DNA of 64,000 bases from 73-13 sp035556075 (GTDB taxonomy: Bacteria; Actinomycetota; Actinomycetes; Actinomycetales; Microbacteriaceae), in contig DATMFQ010000006.1 in the NCBI GenBank assembly GCA_035556075.1, positions 138,423-202,422 on the forward strand, read 5' to 3'. How positions within the stretch are numbered: the first letter of the stretch is position 1; every line of letters begins with the position of its first letter. Below the pieces are notes generated by a model that was not told where the DNA came from, ran no database searches, and worked only from the letters and a program-made list of their open reading frames with translations. Position numbers and translations under genes: made by a program. Shown piece after piece: positions 24,548 to 33,916 of this stretch.

Positions 24548-25581
24548 GCGACTGGCTCGGCATCCTCTGGTTGTGCATCCTCCTCGTGGTGAACGCCTTC
24601 TTCGTCGCCGCAGAGTTCGCCGTCATCTCGGCGCGTCGCCCGCAGATCGAGCCGCGCGCCGAGGCCGGGTCGCGGGCGGCGAAGACGGCGCTGTGGGCCA
24701 TGGAGCACGCGACGATCATGCTCGCCGTGTGCCAGCTCGGCATCACGGTCTGCTCACTGGTCATCCTGCTCGTGAGTGAGCCGAGCATCCACCACCTGCT
24801 CGCGGGGGCGCTCGCACCGCTGGGCTGGCCAGAGGACGTCGTGACCGGGCTGAGCTTCGGCATCACGCTCGTCATCGTCAGTTTCCTCCACGTCGTGCTC
24901 GGCGAGATGGTGCCGAAGAACTTCGCGTTCACGCTGCCGGACCGCGCGGTGCTCATCCTCGCCACACCGCTCGTCGCGATCGCGACCGTCGTGCGCCCCG
25001 TCACCTGGGCGCTCAACGGCATCGCGAACGGGGTGATCCGCCTCTTCGGGGTCACACCGCGGAGCGAGGCGAACAGCGTGTACACGCTCGACCAGGTCGC
25101 CACCATCGTTGAGCACTCGACGCGGGAGGGCGTGCTCCACGACCGTACCGGCGCGCTCGAGGCCGCATTCGAATTCACGACGAAGAAGGTCGAGGACGTC
25201 GCCGTGCCGCTGCGGGCCCTCGTCACGCTGCCCGAGGACGCCTCGCCCGCTGACCTCGAGGCGGCGGTCGCCAAGCGCGGCTACTCGCGGTACATCCTCG
25301 TCGACGAGGACGGCGAGCCGACCGGCTACCTCCACCTCAAGGACGTGCTGCCGATCAGCGCCGAGGAGTTCAACGAACCGGTGCCACCCAAATTCATCAG
25401 GCGCCTCGCCTCGATGTATGACGACACCGACCTCGAGGATGCGCTCGCGGCCATGCGGGCCCGCGGTACGCACATCGCACGGGCCTTCGACGACGCCGGC
25501 CGCACCACCGGGGTGCTCTTCCTCGAGGACATCATCGAGGAGCTCGTCGGCCGCGTCGACGACGCGACTCAGCGCGGCTGA
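24544..25581 (+). CDS. CNNM/HlyC-CorC family membrane protein, short form
   Basis: A protein of 345 residues with the same DUF21 domain (FFVAAEFAVISARRPQ, GEMVPKNFAFTLP) and two CBS repeats, but ending before a CorC_HlyC domain. Tandem long and short CNNM genes are common in actinobacteria. The ATG overlaps the stop of the long form, consistent with coordinated synthesis of two membrane partners. The transported ion is not determined. Confidence 0.85.
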   Translation: MSDWLGILWLCILLVVNAFFVAAEFAVISARRPQIEPRAEAGSRAAKTALWAMEHATIMLAVCQLGITVCSLVILLVSEPSIHHLLAGALAPLGWPEDVVTGLSFGITLVIVSFLHVVLGEMVPKNFAFTLPDRAVLILATPLVAIATVVRPVTWALNGIANGVIRLFGVTPRSEANSVYTLDQVATIVEHSTREGVLHDRTGALEAAFEFTTKKVEDVAVPLRALVTLPEDASPADLEAAVAKRGYSRYILVDEDGEPTGYLHLKDVLPISAEEFNEPVPPKFIRRLASMYDDTDLEDALAAMRARGTHIARAFDDAGRTTGVLFLEDIIEELVGRVDDATQRG

Positions 25582-25617
25582 CGTCGAGCGCGCGGCCCAA
25601 CGGCGGAAAATGGACGA

Positions 25618-26451
25618 ATGACCGAGCAGTGGACCGCCGACGCCTGTGCCGGGTGGCTCACCCCGCCCGACCGGGACGACCACAAGTACCGGCGCGGCGT
25701 CCTCGGCTTCCGCACCGGCTCACTCGCCTACCCGGGGGCGGCCGTCCTCGGCGTCGACGCGGCGCTCCACACCGGCGTCGGCATGGTCCGCTGGGTCGGC
25801 CCCGAATCGGTCGGTCGCCTCGTCCTCGCCAGGCGGCCCGAGGTCGTGCTCGGTGACGGCCAGGCCCAGGCCTGGGTCGCCGGCTCCGGCATCGCGGCGG
25901 GCGACGACGCGGCACTCCACCCGGTGCGCACCGTCATCGCCGAGGGCGCCCGGACCGTGCTCGACGCCGGCGCGCTCGCGCTCGCCGGCGACGCCTTCGG
26001 CCCGACGATCCTCACGCCCCACGCGGGGGAACTCGCGGACCTGATTGGCATGGATCGTCGCGGGGTCGAGGCGGAGCCCGGCGACGCAGCGCGCCGCCTC
26101 GCCGACGAGACCGGCGGCGTCGTCATGCTCAAAGGCGCCACGACGATCGTGACCGACGGCAGCCGTGTCGTCGCCGTTGCGGAGGCGACACCGTGGCTGG
26201 CCACCGCCGGCGCTGGTGACGCCCTCGCGGGGATCCTCGGCGCACTCCTGGCCACCCGGGCCGCCAGGGACCCCGACGGGGTCACGGAGGACGCGCTCGT
26301 GTCGATCGGGGCGACCGCCGCATTCCTCCACGGTCGTGCGGCAAGGCTCGCCGCTGGGTGCCGCCCGGACGGGACCGGTGGCGGACCGTTCACGATCCTC
26401 GGGCTCAACGCTCGCATCCCCGAGGTCATCCGGCAGGTCCTCGCGGACTGA
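25618..26451 (+). CDS. nnrD: ADP-dependent (S)-NAD(P)H-hydrate dehydratase
   Basis: A ribokinase-like repair enzyme of 277 residues (YjeF C-terminal/CARKD type) that dehydrates damaged NAD(P)H hydrates. Motifs: LTPHAGELADLIG, MLKGATTIV and the anion-hole/catalytic TAGAGDALAG (family consensus has GTGD at this position). It stands alone without the NnrE epimerase domain. It follows the CNNM pair by 36 bp on the same strand, with a possible own start signal in the gap. Confidence 0.85.
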   Translation: MTEQWTADACAGWLTPPDRDDHKYRRGVLGFRTGSLAYPGAAVLGVDAALHTGVGMVRWVGPESVGRLVLARRPEVVLGDGQAQAWVAGSGIAAGDDAALHPVRTVIAEGARTVLDAGALALAGDAFGPTILTPHAGELADLIGMDRRGVEAEPGDAARRLADETGGVVMLKGATTIVTDGSRVVAVAEATPWLATAGAGDALAGILGALLATRAARDPDGVTEDALVSIGATAAFLHGRAARLAAGCRPDGTGGGPFTILGLNARIPEVIRQVLAD

Positions 26452-26469
26452 GGCTGGGAGGATGACCCG

Positions 26470-27642
26470 GTGACCGTCTACCTCGACCACGCGGCCTCGG
26501 CGCCCGTCCGGCCCGAAGCCGCTGCCGCGCACACCGACGCCCTCGCGCACGTCGGCAACCCGGCATCGGTGCACGCGGCGGGCCGCGAGGTGCGGGCCCG
26601 GCTCGAGGGCGCGCGGGAGCGGCTCGCGGCGGCCCTCGACGCGCACCCGACCGAGGTCGTCTTCACCGCCGGCGGCACCGAGGCAGTCAACCTCGCGATC
26701 AAAGGGCTCGCGTGGCGGGGGCTTGCCGCGGGGCGGCACCGGGTGCTCGGCACACGGGCCGAGCACGCCGCGAGCCTCGACACCCTCGAGTGGCTCGACG
26801 GCCGAGGCCACGGCGGTCGGACGATTCAGGTCGAGTACGCGGAGGTGGACGAGACCGCCCGCGTGCGCCTGGCCGCGCTCATCGAGCGAATCATCGCCGG
26901 GGGTCCACGCGACGTCGCCCTCGTGAGCCTGCTCTGGGCGCAGAACGAGCTCGGCTCGATCGAGCGGGTCGACGCCATCGCGGACCGCCTCGCCGAGCTC
27001 GGCGTGCCACTCCACTGGGATGCCGTCGCCGCGGTCGGCAAGGTCCCCGTCCGTTTCCGCGAGACCGGCGCGACCGCGCTGAGCCTGTCCGGTCACAAGC
27101 TTGGCGCTCCCATCGGCACCGGCGCGCTCCTCGTGCGCCGGGGGCACGAGCCCGAGGCGCTCCTCCACGGGGGCGCGCAGCAGCCCGGGCGATCCGGGAC
27201 CGTCGACGTCGCGGGGGCCGCCGCGCTCGCGGTCGCCGTCGAACTCGCCGTCGCCGAGCTCGAGGCGGAATCGGCGCGGCTGCGCGAACTGGGGGAACGG
27301 CTGCGTGCCGGGATCCTCGCCGCCGATCCAAGCGCGCGGCTGTCCGGTCCGAGCGCGCGGAGCGAACGGCTGCCCGGGCACGTGCATGTGACCTTCCCCG
27401 GGCTCGTCGGGGAGACGCTGCTGTTCGTCCTCGATCAGGCGGGCTTCTCGGTCTCGGTCGGCAGCGCGTGTCGGGCCGGGGTCAACGCGCCCTCCGAGGT
27501 GCTCCTCGCGGCCGGCCGGGACCCCGCCGCGGCTCGCTCGGGACTGCGCGTCACACTCGGCCGCACGTCGACGGATGACGAGGTCACGGCATTCCTCGCC
27601 GCCCTGCCCGGCGCGCTCGAGCTCGCGCGCGCGGCCAGCTGA
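26470..27642 (+). CDS. cysteine desulfurase (NifS/IscS class)
   Basis: A class-V PLP enzyme of 390 residues. The Schiff-base lysine lies in LSGHKLGAP (near residue 211) and the catalytic cysteine in VGSACRAGVN (near 335), so unlike the two PLP enzymes at the left end this one is a true desulfurase. It supplies sulfur for Fe-S clusters or tRNA thiolation. In many actinobacteria it is followed by mnmA; here the downstream space holds only a decayed gene. GGGAGG precedes the GTG start at 26470. Confidence 0.88.
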   Translation: MTVYLDHAASAPVRPEAAAAHTDALAHVGNPASVHAAGREVRARLEGARERLAAALDAHPTEVVFTAGGTEAVNLAIKGLAWRGLAAGRHRVLGTRAEHAASLDTLEWLDGRGHGGRTIQVEYAEVDETARVRLAALIERIIAGGPRDVALVSLLWAQNELGSIERVDAIADRLAELGVPLHWDAVAAVGKVPVRFRETGATALSLSGHKLGAPIGTGALLVRRGHEPEALLHGGAQQPGRSGTVDVAGAAALAVAVELAVAELEAESARLRELGERLRAGILAADPSARLSGPSARSERLPGHVHVTFPGLVGETLLFVLDQAGFSVSVGSACRAGVNAPSEVLLAAGRDPAAARSGLRVTLGRTSTDDEVTAFLAALPGALELARAAS

Positions 27643-27647
27643 GCCGG

Positions 27648-28030
27648 GTGCCCGTGGGCGCTTGCCCGCACCCTCGCCGCACGGCAGAAATCGTGCTCGG
27701 CGCCGTCCTGGCGCTGGCCCTCGCTGCGGGACGGGTGCTGTTTGCGGCACCGTCGGCGGGCGCGGAGGTCACTGACTACGACTCGACCGCGGGCGCCCTC
27801 GTCGCGATGCGGCCGGGAAGGTGCTCTACTTCAGGAGCGGCGCGACGGGGTTCACCTCCCCGACCGGGCAGGGCTATACGACCGCGGCCATCTACACGGT
27901 CGCGTCGGCGAGGCGGCCTCGCGGCTCCGGTGTCCGTGTAGGTGCGACCGCCGGTGATGTCAACCCCGATGACGCAACCGATTCGCCGGGCCTAGCCTGC
28001 AGGCTCCGACATCGATCCGAGGAGGGCATG
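27648..28030 (+). pseudogene. remnant of a secreted protein gene, frameshifted
   Basis: No intact gene fills 27643-28032. One frame encodes a signal-peptide-like start (AEIVLGAVLALALAAGRVLF then APSAGAEVTDYD). About 50 codons later the plausible protein continues in another frame with AAGKVLYFRSGATGF and TSPTGQGYTTAAIYTVA, then becomes Arg-rich. This fits a small exported protein broken by a frameshift near 27805. The family is not recognised. A TAGCCT box near 27995 may serve the following gene. Confidence 0.4.
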
Positions 28031-28032
28031 CG

Positions 28033-28620
28033 ATGACCACTGCGGCCAGCGGGATCGGCGACACCGTGACCCAGCTGAGCGGCAAGCGCGTCGCATTCCT
28101 GGCGACGAATGGGTTTGAGGACCGTGAGCTCACCCATCCCTGGGAGGGGCTCACCGCCCATGGCGCGACGGCGACCATGGTGGCGCCGACGGGCGCCTCG
28201 ATCGTCGGCAAGCGCGGCCACATCCACGCCGTCGATTGGCACGCCGAGGAGCTGCACGCCGCGGGCTTCGACGCGCTCGTCCTCCCCGGGGGCGTCGTGA
28301 ACGCCGATCACCTGCGGCTCGATGGCGCGTCGGTCCGCTTCGTCAGCGAGTTCTTCGCGCAACACAAACCGGTGTCGGTGATCTGTCACGGCGCGTGGAT
28401 CCTCATCGAGGCCGACGTCGTCAACGGACGCCGACTGACGAGCACGCCGAGCCTCAGGACCGATCTGCTGAATGCGGGTGCGATCTGGCTGGATGAGGAG
28501 GTCGTGGTCGACCAGGGGCTCGTCTCCAGTCGCACACCCGAGGACCTCCCGGCCTTCACCGCGAGGACGATCGAGAAGCTCCTCGAAGGGCCACCCGCGG
28601 GCCAGACCGGCCAAAAATAA
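28033..28620 (+). CDS. DJ-1/PfpI superfamily protein (type 1 glutamine amidotransferase-like)
   Basis: A protein of 195 residues with the DJ-1/PfpI nucleophile elbow VICHGAW (Cys near residue 119) and LVLPGGV. Members act as deglycases, chaperones or general stress proteins (YhbO/PfpI type). The GGAGGG site precedes ATG by 7 nt. It ends 2 bp before the 3' end of the tRNA gene on the opposite strand. Confidence 0.82.
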   Translation: MTTAASGIGDTVTQLSGKRVAFLATNGFEDRELTHPWEGLTAHGATATMVAPTGASIVGKRGHIHAVDWHAEELHAAGFDALVLPGGVVNADHLRLDGASVRFVSEFFAQHKPVSVICHGAWILIEADVVNGRRLTSTPSLRTDLLNAGAIWLDEEVVVDQGLVSSRTPEDLPAFTARTIEKLLEGPPAGQTGQK

Positions 28621-28622
28621 CG

Positions 28623-28695
28623 TGCCCCCGACAGGAATCGAACCTGCGACCTACGGTACCGGAAACCGGCGCTCTATCCGCTGAGCTACGGAGGC
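28623..28695 (-). tRNA. tRNA-Arg (anticodon CCG)
   Basis: The minus strand folds into a full cloverleaf: acceptor GCCTCCG pairing with CGGGGGC (one G-T), D-arm GCTC/GAGC, anticodon loop TTCCGGT with CCG at 28662-28660, and T-arm with TTCGATT. One C/T mismatch is seen at the first anticodon-stem pair. CCA is not encoded. argS lies 740 bp away. Confidence 0.93.
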
Positions 28696-28755
28696 GTGCG
28701 AGGGGTAAGCCTACCAGCGGTGATCGGGCCTTCGGTGCCGACGGCCCGGCGTCGC

Positions 28756-29361
28756 TCAGGCGCCGTTGCTGATCGCGAGCTCGAGCATCGCCCGAAGCGA
28801 ATCGGGGTTGAACGCGGGGTCGCATTCGCCGGTCACCCGGCGCTCGTCATGGAAGACCTGGAGCTGGGTGGCGGCGCCGTGGACCTCGGTGCCGGTCGTG
28901 CCGAGCGGCGAGCCCGCCCCGGCAGCCGCGCGCTGCTCGGCGAGTCTCGCCGCGGCGGGAGCGGACACGCCGATGAATGCGGAGGCGCCGGTCGTCGCGT
29001 GCGTCACGTGGCAGACGGTGCCGTCGTCAGCAATGCTCTCCTGAGCGAACCGCGTACTCGGTGGGCCGTCGAGGGGGACGACCGTGAGGTTCGGATCGAT
29101 GTCGTAGATCCCGTCGGGCGTGAGGATCGCCTGGCAGTCGATCGTGACCGGGATGCCCGGTGCCGTGGTCGGCTCGGGGGTCTGGCTCGGTCCCGTGGTC
29201 GGTGTCGTCGTGGTCGCCTGCGAGCTCGTCGCCGGCGCGCTCGGCGTGGCGGGGGGCGTCGTCGCGGTACTGCCGGGGAAGCCCGCGTCGAGGCAGCCGG
29301 TGAGGAGCAGCGCGGCGCTGAGGGTGAGTGCGCCGACGGCGATCGGACGAAGAGTTCGCAT
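28756..29361 (-). CDS. putative lipoprotein, function unknown
   Basis: The first residues form a lipoprotein signal (MRTLRPIAVG, then LLLTGC lipobox with Cys near residue 23). A Thr/Pro/Ser-rich linker of about 40 residues follows, then a globular part with four cysteines (IDCQAIL, GTVCHVT, TGECDP among them) that could form disulfides. No family is recognised. The ATG at 29361 is preferred because it makes the signal peptide start directly with Arg; an ATG three codons upstream is possible. It is divergent from argS. Confidence 0.65.
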   Translation of the reverse strand: MRTLRPIAVGALTLSAALLLTGCLDAGFPGSTATTPPATPSAPATSSQATTTTPTTGPSQTPEPTTAPGIPVTIDCQAILTPDGIYDIDPNLTVVPLDGPPSTRFAQESIADDGTVCHVTHATTGASAFIGVSAPAAARLAEQRAAAGAGSPLGTTGTEVHGAATQLQVFHDERRVTGECDPAFNPDSLRAMLELAISNGA

Positions 29362-29421
29362 GTGGCCCATTGTCGGCCCAACGACCCACGCTCGGCTGAG
29401 CGCACGCCGTCCATGGCCGAT

Positions 29422-29435
29422 TAGGCTTGGCCCCT
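29422..29435 (+). promoter_or_regulatory. leaderless-type promoter of argS
   Basis: TAGGCT (29422-29427) lies 8 nt before the GTG at 29436. The mRNA would begin at or near the start codon. Confidence 0.45.
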
Positions 29436-31094
29436 GTGAATCCGCAGGACCTCGCTGACCTCGTCGCCGCCGCGCTCAACACCTCGGCCGCGGCCCGAGG
29501 CGCGAGCCTTGACGTCACCCCGGTGATGGTGCCGATTGAGCGGCCGCGCAATCCAGCGCACGGTGACTGGGCCTCGAATGCGGCGATGCAGCACGCGAAG
29601 GCGATCGGGATGAATCCGCGCGAGCTCGCCGCGGAGATCGCCGCGGAGCTGAGCCGCGCGCCCGGCGTCGCGGCCGCGGAGGTCGCCGGGCCAGGTTTCA
29701 TCAACATCCGGCTCGATGCCGCGGCGGCCGGTGAGCTCGCGCGGACGATCGTCGAGCAGGCGGACGGCTTCGGCCGGGGGGATGCGTTCGCCGGCGTGCG
29801 CATCAACCTCGAGTTCGTCTCAGCGAATCCGACGGGGCCGATCCACATCGGCGGCACCCGGTGGGCGGCGGTCGGCGACTCGCTCGCACGGCTGCTCGCC
29901 GCACAGGGCGCGGACGTCACCCGCGAGTACTACTTCAATGACCACGGTGCGCAGATCGACCGCTTCGCGCGCTCGCTCGTCGCCGCGTACCTCGGCCAGG
30001 ATGCGCCGGAGGATGGGTATGGCGGCCAGTACATCCACGAGATCGCCGCGCGGGTCGTCGATGCCTACCCCGCCGATCTCGCGGAGCTCCCGCCGGGCGA
30101 CCTGCAGGAGGTCTTCCGCGCGATCGGCGTCGACCTCATGTTTGCCGAGATCAAGGCGAGCCTGCACGACTTCGGGGTCGACTTCGACGTGTTCTTCCAC
30201 GAGAACGACCTGCACGCCTCGGGTGCGGTCGACCGCGCCGTCGCGCGGCTCCGTGAGCTCGGCGCGATCGAGGACCGCGACGGTGCGGTCTGGCTGCGCT
30301 CGACCGAGTACGGCGACGACCAGGATCGGGTCATCATCAAGTCTGACGGTGAGGGCGCCTACCTGTCCGGCGATCTCGCCTACTACCTCGACAAGCGCGA
30401 GCGCGGTTTCGACCGCTGCCTCATCATGCTGGGCGCCGACCACCACGGCTATGTCGGGCGGATGATGGCGATGTGCGCGGCCTTCGGTGATGTGCCGGGT
30501 GTCAACCTCGAGATCCTCATCGGGCAGCTGGTCAACCTCGTCCGCGACGGTGAACCGGTCCGGATGTCGAAGCGTGCCGGCACGGTCGTCACGCTCGAGG
30601 ACCTCGTCGAGGCGGTCGGCGTCGACGCGGCTCGCTACGCGCTCGCCCGCAGCTCCACGGACTCGAACATCGACATCGACCTCGGTCTCCTCGCCAGCCG
30701 GACGAACGACAACCCCGTCTACACGGTGCAGTACGCGCACGCGCGCACCCGCTCGGTGCTGCGCAATGCCATCGCCGCGGGCGTCGACCGGAGTGCCTTC
30801 GAGGCGGCGCTGCTGGACCACGAGACGGAGGCGCGGCTCCTCGGTGCGCTCGCGGAGTTCCCGCGCGTCGCCCGCCAGGCCGCCGAGTGGCGGGAGCCGC
30901 ACCGCGTCGCCCGCTACCTCGAGGAGCTCGCTGGCGCCTTCCACCGGTGGTACGACGCGTGCCGGGTCGCACCGCTCGCGGGGGAGGACGTGACCGATCT
31001 GCATCGCACCCGGCTGTGGCTGAGCGAGGCTGTCGGGCAGGTGCTGCGCAACGGCCTCGGGCTGCTCGGCGTGAGCGCGCCGGAGCGCATGTAG
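29436..31094 (+). CDS. argS: arginyl-tRNA synthetase
   Basis: A class I synthetase of 552 residues: N-terminal Add1 domain, HIGH-equivalent HIGGTRWAA (near residue 135; the G form is usual in actinobacteria), KMSKS-equivalent RMSKRAGT (near 380) and a C-terminal anticodon-binding domain with DALR-type features. GTG at 29436 is chosen over an upstream TTG that would overlap the -10 box. It heads the argS-lysA-hom-thrC-thrB order, where lysA and hom also have their own promoters. Confidence 0.95.
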   Translation: MNPQDLADLVAAALNTSAAARGASLDVTPVMVPIERPRNPAHGDWASNAAMQHAKAIGMNPRELAAEIAAELSRAPGVAAAEVAGPGFINIRLDAAAAGELARTIVEQADGFGRGDAFAGVRINLEFVSANPTGPIHIGGTRWAAVGDSLARLLAAQGADVTREYYFNDHGAQIDRFARSLVAAYLGQDAPEDGYGGQYIHEIAARVVDAYPADLAELPPGDLQEVFRAIGVDLMFAEIKASLHDFGVDFDVFFHENDLHASGAVDRAVARLRELGAIEDRDGAVWLRSTEYGDDQDRVIIKSDGEGAYLSGDLAYYLDKRERGFDRCLIMLGADHHGYVGRMMAMCAAFGDVPGVNLEILIGQLVNLVRDGEPVRMSKRAGTVVTLEDLVEAVGVDAARYALARSSTDSNIDIDLGLLASRTNDNPVYTVQYAHARTRSVLRNAIAAGVDRSAFEAALLDHETEARLLGALAEFPRVARQAAEWREPHRVARYLEELAGAFHRWYDACRVAPLAGEDVTDLHRTRLWLSEAVGQVLRNGLGLLGVSAPERM

Positions 31095-31151
31095 GCCGGC
31101 GCGGGGCTCGGGGTCAGCCGACAGGCGCTGCAGCAGCGATTCACACATCGT

Positions 31152-31163
31152 TAGGCTTGAGCG
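31152..31163 (+). promoter_or_regulatory. leaderless-type promoter of lysA
   Basis: TAGGCT (31152-31157) and 6 nt to the GTG at 31164. Confidence 0.45.
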
Positions 31164-32558
31164 GTGCACGCGAACCCGCTCGCCCCCAGCTGGCTGCGCC
31201 CGCCGAGCGACGCCAACGCGCTCGTCCCCGGTGTCTGGTCGATGACCGCGCGACGCGGCGCTGCCGGCGGGATCGAGATCGGTGGCATTGCCGCCGAGAC
31301 GCTCGCCGCGGAGTACGGCACCCCGGTGTACGTCGTCGATGAGGCCGACGTCCGCGCCCGCGCTGCGGCGACGAAGGCGGCCTTCGACCGTGAACTCGCC
31401 AGGGTGGGGTCGAGCGCGAAGGTGTACTACGCGGGGAAGGCGTTCCTGTGCGCCGAGGTCGTGCGCTGGGTCGCCGCCGCGGGGCTCGGCGTCGACGTGG
31501 CGAGCCACGGCGAGCTCGCCGTCGCGCTCGCGGCTGGCCTTGACCCGTCGCGCATCGGTGTCCACGGCAACAACAAATCCCTCGCGCAGCTCGACGCCGC
31601 CGTCGCGGCGGGTGTCGGCGCCATCGTCATCGACGCCGAGGTCGAAATCGGCCGTGTCGCCGAGGCAGCGCGGCGCCACGACCGCGTCCAGCCGGTCCGG
31701 CTCCGCATCAACTCCGGCGTCCACGCCTCGACACACGAGTACCTCGCCACCGCGCACGAGGACCAAAAGTTCGGCGTGACCCTCGCTGACGCACCCCGTG
31801 TGGTCGCGGCGATCCGGGCGGAGCCGAGCCTCGCATTCCTCGGGCTCCACTCGCACATCGGCTCGCAGATCTTCGACACCGACGGCTTCGCGGAGGCGGC
31901 ACGGCGACTCCTCGGACTGCACGCCGACCTGCTCGCGGGCGGTGACATCCCCGAGCTCAACCTCGGCGGCGGGTTCGGCATCGCCTACACGAGCGCTGAC
32001 ACCCCGCGGCCGATCGAGGACATCGCCGCCGGGATCGCGACCGCGCTCGCGGAGACCGCCGCGGCGCTCGGCATCCCCGTGCCCACGATCGCCGTCGAGC
32101 CCGGACGCTCCATCGTCGGGCCATCCACGACGACGCTGTACCGAGTCGGCACGATCAAGCCCGTCACCGTCGACACCCCCGGCGCGCCCGCGACGCGCAC
32201 CTACGTGTCCGTCGACGGTGGCATGAGCGACAACCTGCGCACCTCGCTCTACCGAGCCGATTACGCGGCCCGCATCGCCGATCGCACCTCGGACGCCGAC
32301 CCGGTCCTCGCCCGCGTCGCGGGGATGCACTGTGAGTCTGGCGACATCGTTGTCCGCGACGAATACCTGCCCGGCGACATTGCCCCGGGCGATCTCCTCG
32401 CGGTCCCAGCCACAGGTGCGTATGGCTGGGCGATGTCGAGCAACTACAACTGGGTACCACGCCCGCCGGTCATCGCCGTCCGCGATGGGCAGGCCCGGAC
32501 CATCATCCGCGGCGAGACCATCGACGACCTCATGGCCCGCGACGCCGCCCTCGGCTGA
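31164..32558 (+). CDS. lysA: diaminopimelate decarboxylase
   Basis: A fold-type III PLP decarboxylase of 464 residues for the last step of lysine synthesis. Seen: Lys in YYAGKAFL, HSHIGSQIFD, the glycine-rich NLGGGFG phosphate loop, the arginine-bearing EPGRSIVGPS, and MHCESGD containing the cross-subunit cysteine. The N-terminus (about 35 residues before the barrel) is slightly long but usual for actinobacterial LysA. Confidence 0.95.
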   Translation: MHANPLAPSWLRPPSDANALVPGVWSMTARRGAAGGIEIGGIAAETLAAEYGTPVYVVDEADVRARAAATKAAFDRELARVGSSAKVYYAGKAFLCAEVVRWVAAAGLGVDVASHGELAVALAAGLDPSRIGVHGNNKSLAQLDAAVAAGVGAIVIDAEVEIGRVAEAARRHDRVQPVRLRINSGVHASTHEYLATAHEDQKFGVTLADAPRVVAAIRAEPSLAFLGLHSHIGSQIFDTDGFAEAARRLLGLHADLLAGGDIPELNLGGGFGIAYTSADTPRPIEDIAAGIATALAETAAALGIPVPTIAVEPGRSIVGPSTTTLYRVGTIKPVTVDTPGAPATRTYVSVDGGMSDNLRTSLYRADYAARIADRTSDADPVLARVAGMHCESGDIVVRDEYLPGDIAPGDLLAVPATGAYGWAMSSNYNWVPRPPVIAVRDGQARTIIRGETIDDLMARDAALG

Positions 32559-32583
32559 CGCAGAAGCGGGCTCCCACGGCCAG

Positions 32584-32595
32584 TACCCTGGTTGG
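32584..32595 (+). promoter_or_regulatory. leaderless-type promoter of hom
   Basis: TACCCT (32584-32589) and 6 nt to the GTG at 32596. This box fixes the start, since the reading frame remains open far upstream. Confidence 0.45.
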
Positions 32596-33912
32596 GTGCT
32601 CGAGTACCGGAATCTGAAGATCGCGATCCTCGGCGGCGGCACTGTCGGTGCCAACGTCGTCGACCTGCTCACCACCCACCGCCGGGAGCTCGAGGCGAGG
32701 GTCGGCGCGGGACTGGAAGTGATCGGCGTCCTCGTGCGCGACCCGGCCGCGGAGCGCACCCCCAGCATTCCTGCCAACCTGCTCACGACCGACGCCGAGG
32801 CACTCATCACGGCCGCGGACATCGTCGTCGAGCTCATCGGCGGGATCGAGCCCGCCCGGAGCCACGTGCTCGCGGCGCTCGGCTCTGGGGCCGACGTCAT
32901 CACCGCCAACAAGGCACTCCTCGCCACGCACGGCCCGGAGCTCTTCGACCTCGCCGCGCAGGTGGGCGCCCAGCTGTACTACGAGGCGGCCGTCGCTGCC
33001 GCAATCCCCATCGTCCGGCCGCTGCGCGAGTCCCTCGCCGGTGACCGCGTCCGCCGCATTCTCGGCATCGTCAACGGCTCGACGAACTACATCCTCGACC
33101 AGATGGACACCGAGGGCTGGGACGCCGAGCGAGCACAGGTGGTCGCGCGCGAGCTCGGCTACCTCGAGGCCGATCCCACGCTCGACCTCGAGGGCTATGA
33201 CGCCGCGCAGAAGGTCGCGATCCTCGCGAGCCTCGCCTTCCACACGCACGTCCCGCTCGACGCCGTGCACCGCGAAGGCATCACGACCGTGACGGCCGCG
33301 CAGGTCGCCGCGGCGAAGGCCGCGGGCTACGTCGTCAAGCTCCTCGCGATCGCCGAGCGACTCCCCGCCGCAGATGGGACAGAGGGCGTCGTCGCGCGGG
33401 TCCACCCTGCACTCGTGCCCCGCAACCACCCGCTCGCGGCGGTGCATGGCGGCAACAACGCGGTGTTCGTCGAGGCGGAGTTCGCCGGTTCGCTCATGTT
33501 CTACGGGGCCGGCGCTGGCGGGGTGCCGACCGCCTCCGCGGTCCTTGGCGATATCGTCTCGGCCGCGCGGCGCCACCTCGTCGGCGGACCGGGCGTCGCG
33601 GAGTCCACGGGGGCCGACCTCCCGCTCCTGCCATTCGATCGGGTCGTGACCCGCTACCAGATCGCGATCGACGTGACCGACCGACCCGGCGTCCTCGCGA
33701 CGATCGCGCAGGTCTTCGCGGACCACGGCGTCTCCATCGAGACGGCCCTGCAAACCGTGCGGCCCGGTGCGGACGGGGCGCCACCGACCGCTACCCTGGT
33801 CATCGTCACGCACCGCGCCGAGGAATCCGCCCTCGCCGCGACCGTCGAAGCCCTCGGCGGATCTGATGCCGTCGCGACGGTCACCAGCGTGATCCGAGTC
33901 GAAGGACTGTAA
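32596..33912 (+). CDS. hom: homoserine dehydrogenase
   Basis: A protein of 438 residues: Rossmann nucleotide site GGGTVGANV at the N-terminus, catalytic-domain motifs GSTNYILDQM and EADPTLDLEG, and a C-terminal ACT domain (VTDRPGVLATIAQVF) that normally mediates threonine feedback. It reduces aspartate semialdehyde to homoserine for threonine and methionine. thrC starts 4 bp after the stop. Confidence 0.95.
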   Translation: MLEYRNLKIAILGGGTVGANVVDLLTTHRRELEARVGAGLEVIGVLVRDPAAERTPSIPANLLTTDAEALITAADIVVELIGGIEPARSHVLAALGSGADVITANKALLATHGPELFDLAAQVGAQLYYEAAVAAAIPIVRPLRESLAGDRVRRILGIVNGSTNYILDQMDTEGWDAERAQVVARELGYLEADPTLDLEGYDAAQKVAILASLAFHTHVPLDAVHREGITTVTAAQVAAAKAAGYVVKLLAIAERLPAADGTEGVVARVHPALVPRNHPLAAVHGGNNAVFVEAEFAGSLMFYGAGAGGVPTASAVLGDIVSAARRHLVGGPGVAESTGADLPLLPFDRVVTRYQIAIDVTDRPGVLATIAQVFADHGVSIETALQTVRPGADGAPPTATLVIVTHRAEESALAATVEALGGSDAVATVTSVIRVEGL

Positions 33913-33916
33913 CAAG

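Noticed and set aside
27815..28030. Small intact gene starting with GTG at 27821
   Set aside because: There is no ribosome site, the sequence turns Arg-rich after 30 residues, and it ends inside the ribosome site of the DJ-1 gene. It is better explained as part of a broken gene.
29820..32927. A 1035-codon open frame on the minus strand over argS and lysA
   Set aside because: It lies opposite two well-supported genes and its composition (Arg/Asp/Val/Leu-rich, no motifs) is that of a GC-rich antisense shadow.
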